Assembly: GCA_037349315.1 (NCBI GenBank)
Contig: JBAIAC010000129.1
Span: forward strand, 124,001 to 188,000
Direction of reading: 5' to 3'
Length of the DNA stretch: 64,000 nt
From: Chelydra serpentina
Lineage: Eukaryota; Chordata; Testudines; Chelydridae
Positions 44,344 to 54,545 of this stretch are shown in pieces. Within the stretch, counting starts at the first letter, position 1. Every line of letters begins with the position of its first letter. Under the pieces are notes generated by a model. That model ran no database searches. It was not told where the DNA came from and saw only the letters and a list, made by a program, of their open reading frames with translations. The position numbers and the translations under genes are program-made.

Positions 44344-45310
44344 ATGTCTCAGCAGTTTTTCCATCAGAGGCCCTATGAACCACCATGTAAGAGACAGAGG
44401 GTTCAAAAGTCCCGCTTCCCTACACCCTCAGCAACAGGCTTGGCATCTCAGTCTCAGCCCCCGGCTCAACTTTATTTTTCACAGAAGCACGAGAGCTGTG
44501 AAACTCTAAGCCCAACACCTTCCAAGCCCTACCCCATTCCCCGTTTGGGGAGTGTCTAGTACTATTTCAATACTTAGAGTTCTATAACAACGGACAGGTG
44601 CGTCCTGAACATCATTCACTCTGGCAATATGATAGTTTGCATCCCTACCTCCGCCCAAACCTCCCTTCCTGCCCCCTTCGGGGACCACTCTCACAAGAGT
44701 ATTCTCGAACAAGAGGTGATTTCCTTACTGCGATGAGGAGTGACTGAATGCATTTCTCCTCACTATCAAGGGAGAGGGTTTTATTCAAACTACTTTTTGA
44801 TACCCAAAAAGAAGGGCGGTTGAAGACCAGTCCTTGACCTCCACCATCTCTACTGCTTCATTTGCAAACTCAGATTTTCCACGACCATGTTGGCAGCGAT
44901 AATTCCATCTTTAGAAAAGGGCATGTGGTTCAGGGCTCTCAATATAAAGGACACCTACTTTCATGTAGACATTCATCTCGCCAACAGATGCTTTCTCAGA
45001 TTGATGGTGGGCTCCAACCATTTTCAGTACAGAATAGTCAAAACAGTGACCACCCCCAGAGTCTTTACCAAGGTATTCATGTCAGATGATGTGGTCTCAT
45101 TGTCTTCCCGTACATCAATGATTGGCTCCTTGTTGCCAAGTCCCCGGAGGGAATCTGTGCATCAACTTCCATGATGCAACACCTCCTCTCCTCACTAGGA
45201 GTCAGCACAAACACTGAAAAATCTGTTCTCAGCCCCACACAGTCTCTGGACTTCATTGGGGCAACCTTACATTCTACCACCGCAAGATCAGACCTGCCTA
45301 AGGACAGGTT
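44344..45310 (+). pseudogene. DIRS-like gag tail and reverse transcriptase remnant
   Basis: Across several frames there is a basic QRPYEPPCKRQRVQKS segment, then TLL-PKKKGG, and RT blocks MLAAIIPSLEKG, RALNIKDTYFHVDI and RVFTK, followed in another frame by FPYINDWLLVA. In DIRS RT the expected catalytic motifs are LDLKDAYFH and YLDD; here they read LNIKDTYFH and YIND, so both active-site aspartate positions are altered as well as the frame. Clearly inactive. Confidence 0.75.
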
Positions 45311-45317
45311 CCAGTAA

Positions 45318-45960
45318 ATGAACAAATTCATAGCACGTGTCACAAGCAGCTATCGAGTACTGGTCAAGACATGTCTGTCTCTCCTAGTTCACATGGCCTC
45401 ATACTCCTATGTCACCCCGTTCACCAGACTCCACCTTCGTTGCCTTCAAATTTGGCTGCAGTTGGTATACTTCTCAAGCTGCCATTCTATGAACCTCATG
45501 GTGACAATTCCAGCCAAGGTAGTGTCTTCCCTGTTGTTGTGGATAAACCCTCAACAGATGTGTGGGCATCCCCTTCCTCTCCAGAGAGGACCATTGTTAT
45601 GGACAGATCCCTATTAGGTTGTGGGGGCTCACATGAACAGCCACACATCCCAATGTTTCTGGATGTTGTGAGAGTCCAGGATGCACATCAACATCCTGGA
45701 GTTGCAAGCAGTCCAGAGAACATGTGAGTCCTTTCTTCCATTCATTTGCACTCACCATTTCCTTATAATGCCAGACAACGTTATGACTGCCTTCTACATC
45801 AACAAGCAGGGGGAAGCGAGATCCACCTGCCTGTGTGCAGAAGCATACAGCCTCTGGAACTGGCATATCAGTAGTCAAATCACCCTATCAGCAGCCTACC
45901 TTCTGGGGAAGTAAAATGTGCTTGCAGATTCCTTCGGCCGACATTTCGCAGTTGTCCACG
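45318..45960 (+). pseudogene. DIRS-like RNase H region remnant
   Basis: Frames at 45318-45617 and 45681-45914 give NKFIARVTSSYRVL and INILELQAVQRTCESFLPF, then DNVMTAFYINKQGEARSTCL and LSAAYLLGK. These follow the order of the RNase H domain in DIRS-like Pol (LELRAV.., TDN.....YINKQGG.., AYLPG). A stop follows AYLLGK where DIRS proteins continue with an ADxLSR-like block; that block appears shifted just downstream (DSFGRHFAVVHEWELHD). Confidence 0.75.
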
Positions 45961-46719
45961 AGTGGGAGCTCCACGACTTGGTACTGCGCAATATTTTCAC
46001 TCGATGGGGAATTAGGGATCTGTTTGCCTCTCAAGCGAACAGGAAATGCACCACGTATTGCTCTGAGGAGCTCTAGTTTGCCATTCCCAGGGTGATGCGC
46101 TGCCTGTTCCTTGATTGGACCAATTCAGCTATGCCTTCCCTCCGCTACCTCTCCTGCCACAAGTTCTACACAAAATCCAGCAGGACAGAGTGTGGGTCAT
46201 CCTGATTGCCCCCTTCTGGCCCAGACGGTTCTGATTTCCCAACCTTGCATGCATGTCATCCCGACTACCAATCATCCTCCCAATGTTCTGAGCTCCTGAC
46301 CTAGAGGAATGGCAAGATCAATCACCCTGTTCCATGTCTGCTCTATCTCAGGGCTTGGTATTTGGATGGGCATCGTCCTTAGAACTTTCATGCTTCACAA
46401 CCATACGAGACCACCTCTCTAGTAGAACGGACACTACTAGAAAATGTTACTTCGCTAAATGAAAACGTTTCTATTCTTAGGCACACCAAAGAGGCATTCT
46501 CTCAGAGACTACAGACATTTCTCATATCTTGGACTACTGTCTGTCTTTGAAGACATCAGGTTTGTCCATCAGCTCCTTCATGGGTTGGCAGCGATCAGCG
46601 CATACCCTCCATCTTCTCAGGGCTGTTCAGTCTTTGCACATCCACTGACCTATAGATTCTGGAAAGGCCTAATCAGAACCTTCCCATCTATTCAGAAACC
46701 TATTCCTTAGTGGGACCTA

Positions 46720-47405
46720 AACTTTGTTCTCTCAGTACTCACAAGGACCCCTTTTGAGCCTTTAGCTACTTGCTCCATGCCCCTCCTTTCCATGAAGGTC
46801 GCTTTCCTCGTAGCTGTCACCTCCGCGGAAAGGATTAGTGAACTTGGAGCGATGATGGCAGTTCCTTCGTATGCTATATTCCATAACTATAAGGTTTCTT
46901 TGTGTCTACGCCCCAAATTCACACCGACAGTAGTTTCAGAATTTCACCTTAACCCATTCCTTTACCTGTGTTCTTCCCAAAACTGCACACTTCCACAGAG
47001 GAACAAAGACTCCATTCTCTCAGTGTTCGGCAGGCCTATCTACAGAGAACAAAACTAATCAGAAATTCCCCGAGACTGTTGGTTGCTATAGCAGAAAGAG
47101 TCAGAGGGCATGCAAATCCACTCAGCGAATCTCCAAATGGCTCTCTGGCTGCATTCTACTCTTAGCAGTTTTGGAACCTCCCCACCCCTGGTAAAAGCTC
47201 ATTGCACTAGAGCGCAAGCAAGATACCCTCCTGGACATCTGTAAAAGGGCCATTCACACACTTGTGAGACATTATGTATTGGTGCAGGATGGCTCCATTG
47301 GGAAAATGGTACTCCATTCAGCCCTGCGGTCTGCATCCTCACACCCTCCTCCCTACTTAGGTACTGCTTGACAGTCACCCACTTTGGAGTACAAATAGGG
47401 ACCAT
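46720..47405 (+). pseudogene. DIRS-like tyrosine recombinase remnant
   Basis: The frame at 46777-47058 reads LLSMKVAFLVAVTSAERISE, which carries the first catalytic arginine block of DIRS-type tyrosine recombinases (VTSA-R-SEL), followed by the KVSLCLRPKF and VVSEFHLNPF segments. Downstream, in other frames, KAHCTRAQA holds the H-x-x-R block (47195-47225) and LVRHYVLVQD (about 47262-47291) the tyrosine. Frameshifts separate these blocks, so no working enzyme is made. Confidence 0.75.
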
Positions 47406-47695
47406 CACTTGAAAAGAAGAGGAGGTTACTTATCTGTAACTGGAGGTTCTTCAGGATGTGTGGTCCCTATCTGTATTCCACTGTCTGCCTCCTTCTCCTC
47501 TGCTTCATATCTTATCTGATGCATGGTAGAGAAGGAACTAGAGAGGCAATCTGTCTGCCCCGCCCTTTATCCCATCAGTCGGAGGCATGAGATGAGCCAG
47601 GGAGCATCAGTGGATCAAAGGACGCTGCTTTCAAATTCCCTGGCTCCAGGCGCATGGCACACATGTGTAACCTACGGTGGATACAGATTGGGACC

Positions 47696-48923
47696 TGTGA
47701 CACTGAGCCAGCGAGGGTTAAGCAACTAGCAGGCAAAGTGACCCAAAACCAATGTTTAAGAACACATTAGAGAAGTATTGAAATGGCAAACAGGGACATT
47801 TCTTGTAGATAGTTATCAAAGCCATGTGAAGTAGACTACAGTCTTTGAAATGTAAACTTGTATTATCAGCGAATTAGAAGCAGATACTAATTGCATTTGT
47901 CTGTGTTTACCTGTATTTGTTAGAAGTTTATCAATGTGATCTAATTAGCTTGTAGATCAACTTCTGTTCCTGTCTTACTATATTATGCTGATTCAGAGAT
48001 CAAAAAGGAATATTAACATGTAGATGAAACTTGTGGAGTAATATAATTCTCTATATTTCTCTTTGAAATTTGTAGTAAACTACTTATGAGCTGCTTGGAT
48101 GGTTAATTACTTTGTTAATGAATGCAGATAGTTACTGGCGTGTGGTAGGAAATAGACATTCAATTCAAAGCAACAATGTGTACATTACCTATTCTTCATT
48201 TAGGGAATGCCTGCAGTCAAGCAGCTATCATAGCTTGCTGGAGAACTATTAAAGAACTCTAGGGCCTGATCCTTTTTATCTCAGCTCTGCTTAAACTTTG
48301 TCGGAGGAAATTCAAGATGCAAGACTGAGGTCTCCAAGTATGTCCTGGATTATCCCTGCTATTTCTCATGGAAGAATTTGAATAAATTCTGCACATGGAC
48401 TGCCTACTGGATTGTAACTTTTAAAATGGATTCCAGAAGGACTTTTACAAATCAGCAGCTTTGCCATCTCTCCAATGAAACTGACCGAAGACCTTTATTC
48501 ATATCTGTATGTATAATGATCTTTTAACCACAGTAACTTTTTCTTTTCTTTTTTTTGGTAGTAAATCTTAGATTAGTTATTAAGAATTGGCTGTAAGCAC
48601 GCATATGGGTAAAATCTGAAATATTCATTGACCTGGTGGGTAATGTGTCTGATCTCTTGGGGCTGGTAGAACTTTATAGTGAATAAGACTTTAAGTAATC
48701 CTCACTATATTAGATTTGGCTGTCTGGGTGGGAGCCAAAGGCTGGATTGCTTAAAGTGAACTGTATTTTTGGCTTCTTGGTAACCAGTAAGCTGTTTTGT
48801 GACTGGCTCAGTTAATCTAATTATAAGAATAAACCACCAGTTTTGGGAATTGTCGGCCCCATTCTTTGCAGTTTGTCCTGATTGAGCATTCTCAGTGTGG
48901 TCGCTGGAGGGGCCAGGGTCACA
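47696..48923 (+). mobile_element. Solo LTR (1228 bp) inserted in the DIRS-like element
   Basis: It begins TGTGACACTGAGCC and ends GGCCAGGGTCACA. Flanks are GGACC (47691-47695) and GGACT (48924-48928), a 5-bp duplication with one change. An AATAAA lies at about 48829. Removing it rejoins the DIRS terminal repeat: GATTGGGACC to TACACATGTC, complementary to 47416-47480. No internal genes; formed by LTR-LTR recombination. Confidence 0.82.
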
Positions 48924-48978
48924 GGACTACACATGTCAAAGAGTCTCTAGTTACAGGAAAGTAACCTCCTCCTCTTAA

Positions 48979-49969
48979 GGAAACTGCTCCACAGTCTTGA
49001 GGTCAAATGATCCAGGTTTGTAAGAAGGAAGAGATGTTGGGCAATCTTCTACTTCTCTGGCTGCCCAGGGCCGTGCCTTCCAGTGTGGCTGCTTTGAAGA
49101 GCAGTGTGATGGACAATGCAAGTGTTCCTGGCTTGTGGCTGCCCCATTTAGGGCATTGTGCACAGAAGTAATAGAGAACAGGGTGGCAGATTTTGCTATT
49201 AAAACGGAAACTTTCTATTACACACACACACAAGAGATGTTAAGTGAAGGAATGTGCCAGTGAAGTCACGTGACCAAACAAATGGAACAGAACCCACAAT
49301 TTTCATTCAACCAAACTTTTTAATTTTGTTCTTTGCCTTCCATATTATTCTCCCCACCTTTACACAGTTGCTATTTCTTATGACTGTGATACAGAAAACA
49401 TGGAGAGGTTTGTGGGCCTCCCACGCAGGGTCATCCTAGTTGTATCTCAAAATCTGGGGCCAGAACAGCAGGTGGAGCCTAGTCAAATTTCTCCTCCTCT
49501 TACCTGTGCACAGGTCTCAGGTAATCATGAACCTCTTTCTCACACCTGTCTCTGTGCACAAAGAGGGGTGAACTCTGCAATGTTCAGAGCTTTGGCAGTG
49601 CTGCTTATGATCAGCCAGGGAGTGATAATACAGAATGTGACAAGACTAGCTTTTTTTTGCCTTCCTACAACCTTGGGAAGCTAAGCATGGCAGCTGTGCT
49701 GTGTCTCCAGCCTCTGCCAGCTCAGAAAACTACCCTGAGGGTTATTTTGGTTCATGAAACTTGCTTTACATAGGTGCTTTAGAGTTGGTTCTAAGTCCAC
49801 TGATCCTTGTTCATGTTACCGAAATATCGGGTCTACCTAGCTGAGAGCCAATAACAGCCAGACAGGGATAAGGAAAGGAAAGGTTGCTTTATTCTGCCAG
49901 AGTAAAGGAGAGCCTTGCAGTGTGCCAAAGACTCTAACTTACACAGAAACCCAAAGGTCTTTTATACAT
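48979..49969. other. Intron, nothing recognised
   Basis: Unassigned sequence. The ORFs at 48975-49684 show no family resemblance. A short CA run is at about 49220. Confidence 0.45.
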
Positions 49970-50046
49970 AGAATCATAGAATCTCAGGGTTGGAAGGGAC
50001 CTCAGGAGGTTCTAGTCCAACCCCCTGCTCAAAGCAGGACCAACCC
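49970..50046 (-). repeat. CR1 LINE 3' end, very short copy
   Basis: TAGAATCATAGAATCTCAGG and CTAGTCCAACCCCCTGCTCA show the young CR1 terminus with a 4-base deletion (GAGGTTCTAG where other copies have GGTCATCTAG). It lies within sequence (about 49860-50290) that may be an LTR in reverse orientation (TGCTTTATTCTGCC), not proved. Confidence 0.8.
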
Positions 50047-52689
50047 CAACTAAAGACACACTTAGACAAAGCCCTGGTCATGTTAACACTTGATTGGTGG
50101 TTGCCAGACCCCGGACTTCCACTATCTGGTCAGTGAAAACCGGTTTGGGACCAGGTGCCTCTGCCTCAAGGCAGAGGAGAGAAAACAGTTCAAAAGTTCA
50201 GGGTACTGTGTACGCGAGGCATCTACTTCCCCCTAGTGGCCGCTGGTTGCCATAGCTGCTGGTTGTTAAGGGGGGGGGGTCATTGTACCTTGTGACTTTC
50301 ACATTCAGATTAAATATTTCTCTGTATGTAACTTTTTGGGTGCTCTTGGAATTTTTTTTCTCACTGGATTATTTCTTTGCCAAGCGCTAATTTAAAGGGA
50401 TTCATTATATTTTTATGTTCAGTATGGTGAACAGAATGGTTTTTTCTTTCAAAAGGCTCTAGCTGTATTTGTCCAGGGACTGTATAGTTTCATAATCTGC
50501 TTCTTCATTTGCTGCTGCATTTAGAATTGTTTTTATTGCCCTGCAGCTTTCTGCATATAGAGATGACCAGCAACTTAATGGACCTCATCAAGCTGGTGTG
50601 ATGAAGAAGGTTCTTTTTCTTCTGAGATCAAACCAAAAAAACCCAACAACCTAGAAATGGGAATCTCAGCACATGACTGAGCAGCGCTACCATGGTCTTT
50701 CTCTGATTTTGACAGCTTTCAGATCCTAGATCTGTTGGAAATGATGTGTGAGAAGATCAGTTTTTAACCTGCTAAGAGTTGTGCTGTTCACATGTCCTCT
50801 TAAGTGACTTTCTTCTAGAACATCTTTAGTCCTGGCATATTAGAGTTGCATTATTTTGTTTTGGATTAACACACATTTCACATCTCTCTGTATTTAGGGG
50901 TTAGAAATAAATCATGTTTCTTTGGTGGCTAGTGATGTGCAGTGTTTTTCTTTATTGTAGAACACATTAAATCACAAATTTCACTGCAGTATGGAGCCAG
51001 TGAGCCTGTAGGGGATGAAAAGCCAGTAACCTCTTCAAATTCAAATTATAGTAATGCTGCCAGTTAAGGCACTGCAACCATGCAAAGACAGCAATGGAAA
51101 ACAGATCCACAGGCTGGGTCTGTTAAATATCAACTTTCGTTTAATAAATGTCCTGTTTTGGGTCTTAGTAATGAAGAAGAAAGTAGAGCATTGCCACTTT
51201 TTACAGCGGGTACCTGTAAAGTGCTCTTAGCCAGAAGATAGTTTATCCCTCATATGCCTCTTTTTTTGTACCTTAATCCTGCCTGTCATTTTTTTATGTT
51301 CTCAGTAGAACTGAGACAGAGGGGAAGTGTCAGTGTAAAGCTGTCTGGGAGCTTGCTGACAATTCTTTTGGCAGCTGGGCCAGATGTTTTATGCTTTATG
51401 TTTTTGAGAGGCTTTTGACCACTGGCTTCATATCAGAAATAGTAGATCATTTTCAGAGAAACCCAAGAGCACATGTTTCATGATCAAAGTATTTACATTT
51501 CAGGAGTACTGGTTACTCCTTTTGATGTAATAGAACTTCCTTAATGTTGGTTTTCTTGTAAATGTAGTTAAAACTGAGAGAAATGTCAGTATTTTAAGAG
51601 TTCTATAGTTTACCCCAAAGAGAGAGGAAAGATGAAGGTGATCGAATCCTATGTCAATGTAAGGGCAAGGATTGGATAGTACAGATGCAGTGTACAGTAA
51701 AACAAGTTGAGGGCATGAAAATTGTGGAGTTAATCTAATTTTAATTTAATTCCATATAGACAGCATCCTTTAATTAAAAAGATGATTAATACATAACCTC
51801 ATAAAGCACTTTTGACATTTTTGGATAAATAAGTGCAAAACATTATCACTCATAATTCCCAGACAAAAAAGGTGTTAAAATGGAATTAAGGTTGAAGGTA
51901 CCTGTCAGTAACTTAAAGGTAAAAAACATTGCAACAAAACAATACATTACATGTTGTGATCATTACAAACCCAGGAAATTCAGATTTAAGATTACATTTA
52001 AAAGAAATCAAACATGTTGGAGTATGGAAATACACCAGTAAGGCACCCAAACAACCTTAACTCTGTCCCAAAGCAACATCATGCAATAACCATATGATTA
52101 TGGCATTTTAGCGTTTATGATCCCACATTAGTTTTAAACTGATTTTTAAAGACAACTTTGGGTGTTTTTTCTATATATTTTTCTCCTCATGACGACAAGT
52201 CACCAATAGACAGTCTCAACCTTAATGCCCTTTTAATGTAGTTTTTTTTTTTGGTCTGGGAATTTCCTTGGCATTTTAAATAATTAAGTTTCATTCATGA
52301 GCACCAAACAAGAAACCCAAAGGGAATGCTACCTTATTATACTGCTAATGATTTGAAGACCTGTATTATTACCCTTAATTTCCTTTATAAATGTTTTATT
52401 TTTAAGGACATATTGGAGCAGCACAATGTGCTGTCCAATTGATCTGGGTTTACATCTGTATTGTGTCACTAAAGCGGTCACAGTGGACTGGTAACTTCGG
52501 CCTTAAGTTGCAATTGATTTATTGGTTTAGAGGGCTATGTTAAGGAGATAAGTGCTGTGTGAAAGGAGGGATGGGGGGAGCCCAAGTGTCTCTGTATTTT
52601 AACAGTTTCCCTGTTGTCCTGCTTCAGTCCCGCCTCTCTGACCAGTGGAGCTGTGGCAGCAGTGCCATAGGAAACCTTTTAAGCGTTAA
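50047..52689. other. Intron, mostly unique
   Basis: About 2.6 kb of AT-rich sequence with no recognised element except a G9 run near 50270 and T runs near 52240. No exon, ORF of note or repeat family could be supported. Confidence 0.5.
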
Positions 52690-52727
52690 GAACAGGAGTA
52701 TTGGTGGCACCTTAGAGACTAACAAAT

Positions 52728-52771
52728 TTATTTAAGCATAAACTTTCGTGGGCTACAGCCCACTTCATCGG
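52728..52771 (-). ncRNA. Hammerhead-ribozyme-like core in the Penelope tail
   Basis: On the minus strand: CCGATGA, stem GTGGGC with loop TGTA and GCCCAC (6 bp, perfect), GAAA, then GT-TTAT-GC and CTT. This follows the type I hammerhead order (CUGAUGA, stem II, GAAA, short stem III, NUH cleavage triplet). The only core departure is C for U in CUGAUGA. Stem I was not seen clearly, so activity is unproved. Confidence 0.5.
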
Positions 52772-53048
52772 ATGCATAGAATGGAACATATAGTAGGAAG
52801 ATACAGAGAAAATGTGAAAAGGTGGAAGTTGCCATACAATCTCTAAGAGGCTAATTAATTAATATGAGCTATTATCAGCAGGAGAAAAACATTTTTTGTA
52901 GTGATAATCAAGATGGCCCATATCAGACAGTTGACAAGAAGGTGTGAGGATACTTAACATGGGGAAATAGATTCAATTTGTGTAATGACCCAGCCACTCC
53001 GTCTCTGTTCAAACCTAAATTGATGGTATCTAATTTGCAAATTACTTC

Positions 53049-53770
53049 CATAGAATCATAGAATCTCAGGGTTGGAAGGGACCTCAGGAGGTCATCTAGT
53101 CCAACCCCCTGCTCAAAGCAGGACCAACCCCAACTAAATCATCCCAGCCAGGGCTTTGTCAAGCCTGACCTTAAAAACCTCTGAGGAAGGAGATTCCACC
53201 ACCTCCCTAGGTAACCCATTCCAGTGCTTCACCACCCTACTAGTGAAAAAGTTTTTCCTAATATCCAACCTAAACCTCCCCCTCTGCAACTTGAGACCAT
53301 TACTCCTTGTTCTGTCATCTTCTACCACTGAGAACAGTCTAGATCCATCCTCTTTGGAACCCCCTTTTAGGTAGTTGAAAGCAGCTATCAAATCCCCCCC
53401 TCACTCTTCTCTTCTGCAGGCTAAACAATCCCAGTTCCCTCAGCCTCTCCTCATAAGTCATGTGCTCCAGCCCCCTAATCATTTTTGTTGCCCTCCGTTG
53501 GACTCTTTCCAATTTATCCACATCCTTTTTGTAGTGTGGGGCCCAAAACTCGACACAGTACTCCAAATGAGGCCTCACCAGTGCCGAATAGAGGGGAATA
53601 ATCACGTCCCTCGATCTGCTGGAAATGCCCCTACTTATACAGCCCAAAATGCCGTTAGCCTTCTTGGCAACAAGGGCACACTGTTGACTCATATTCAGCT
53701 TTTTGTCCACTGTAACCCCTAGGTCCTTTTCTGCAGAACTGCTGCCCAGCCATTCGGTCCCTAGTCTGTC
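53049..53770 (-). mobile_element. Young CR1 LINE, 5'-truncated, inside a Penelope element
   Basis: About 722 bp of CR1 3' end. ORFs at 53339-53710 and 53134-53391 (minus) hold [36 protein letters not shown] and [19 protein letters not shown], nearly identical to the CR1 at 41.9-42.7 kb; a single-base change in a C run (near 53393-53400) splits the frame. It preserves the sequence CAACAAAAATGATTAGGGGG (reversed), which shows the empty site of the SINE in the other copy. Confidence 0.92.
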
Positions 53771-53992
53771 CAGTTCAGCAGGTTCTCATTGGAGTCTGTT
53801 TTTGAAGTTTTTCTGTTGCAAAATTGTCACCTTTAAATCTATTATCGAGTGACCAGAGAGGTTGAAGTGTTTTTGAATGTTATGATTCCTGATGTCAGAT
53901 TTGTGTCCATTTATTCTTTTGCGTAGAGACTGTCCCGTTTGGCCAATGTACATGGCAGAGGGGCATTGCTGGCACATGATGGCATATATCAC
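53771..53992 (-). pseudogene. Penelope-like GIY-YIG endonuclease fragment
   Basis: The minus ORF at 53786-53992 begins MIYAIMCQQCPSAMYIGQTG and continues QSLRKRINGHKSDIRN, with the GIY-YIG core and R..H block as in the copy at 35.7 kb. The frame runs into a stop (after KNRLQ) close to the CR1 insertion point. The end of the domain lies past the CR1 at about 53000-53048. Confidence 0.82.
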
Positions 53993-54000
53993 TGGTGCCT

Positions 54001-54293
54001 AATCACAGAAGATTAGGGTTGGAAGTGACCTCAGGAAGTCATCTAGTCCAACTCCCTGCTCAAAGCAGGACCAACCCCAACTAAATCATCCCAGCCAGGA
54101 CTTTTTCAAGCCTGGCCTTAAAAACCTCTAAGGATGGATTTTCCACAACCTCCCTAGGTAACCCATTCCAGTGCTTCACCACCCTCCTAGTGAAATAGTG
54201 TTTCCTGATATCCAACCTAGACCTCCCCTACTGCAACTTAAGACCATTACTCCTTGTTCTGTCATCTGCCACCACCGAGAACAGCCTAAACTG
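54001..54293 (-). mobile_element. CR1 LINE 3' end, 5'-truncated
   Basis: AATCACAGAAGATTAGGGTT with GGTAACCCATTCCAGTGCTT and GACCATTACTCCTTGTTCTG: the reversed C-terminal and 3' end of CR1, resembling the copy at 28.4 kb more than the young copy beside it. About 290 bp. Confidence 0.85.
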
Positions 54294-54542
54294 TCATGCA
54301 GCCATGTAGTGTTTAAAGAGCAGTAATAGTTGAGTCTACCAAGCTACCAATGAGAACTCTTGACACCTGTCCAAACTCCATCACATCACTGACTCATTAC
54401 AGTCGATAGGCTTGCAAAACAAATGGGGATTGGTTTGAGTTGCCTCTGTTACTATGACTTCTCTGAAGGGTCACCTGAGCTGTTGCCCTGATCTGCGTGC
54501 AGCCTATGTAATCAAGAATTAGATACAACAGTCATTAATATC
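54294..54542. other. Intron, nothing recognised
   Basis: Short spacer between CR1 and the Harbinger element. Confidence 0.4.
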
Positions 54543-54545
54543 TTA

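Larger units (their letters stand above)
44240..48978 (+). mobile_element. DIRS-like tyrosine-recombinase retrotransposon, degraded
   Basis: DIRS elements copy through reverse transcription and integrate with a tyrosine recombinase rather than an integrase. In order on the + strand are a gag-like basic region (44344-44510), RT (44760-45310), RNase H (about 45580-45960) and tyrosine recombinase (46720-47400), all broken by stops and frameshifts. The right end carries a terminal inverted repeat: TCTGTAACTGGAGGTTCTTC at 47436-47455 pairs with a later copy at about 48930-48960. A solo LTR (47696-48923) is inserted in the right-hand part. The left terminus was not found; 44240 is approximate. Confidence 0.8.
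52690..53993 (-). mobile_element. Penelope-like element, reverse strand, split by a CR1 copy
   Basis: The two halves, 53771-53993 (endonuclease part) and 52690-53048 (end of the ORF, UTR and tail), are joined in one element if the CR1 at 53049-53770 is removed: the coding frame reads EPAELEV across the gap. The tail GGTGGCACCTTAGAGACTAAC (reversed) is shared with the copy at 36.3 kb. A second CR1 abuts it at about 54001. RT region absent. Confidence 0.82.

Noticed and set aside
49860..50290. Possible reverse LTR around the short CR1 tail
   Set aside because: It has a TTTATT motif and LTR-like composition but no TG/CA ends or duplication that I could confirm.
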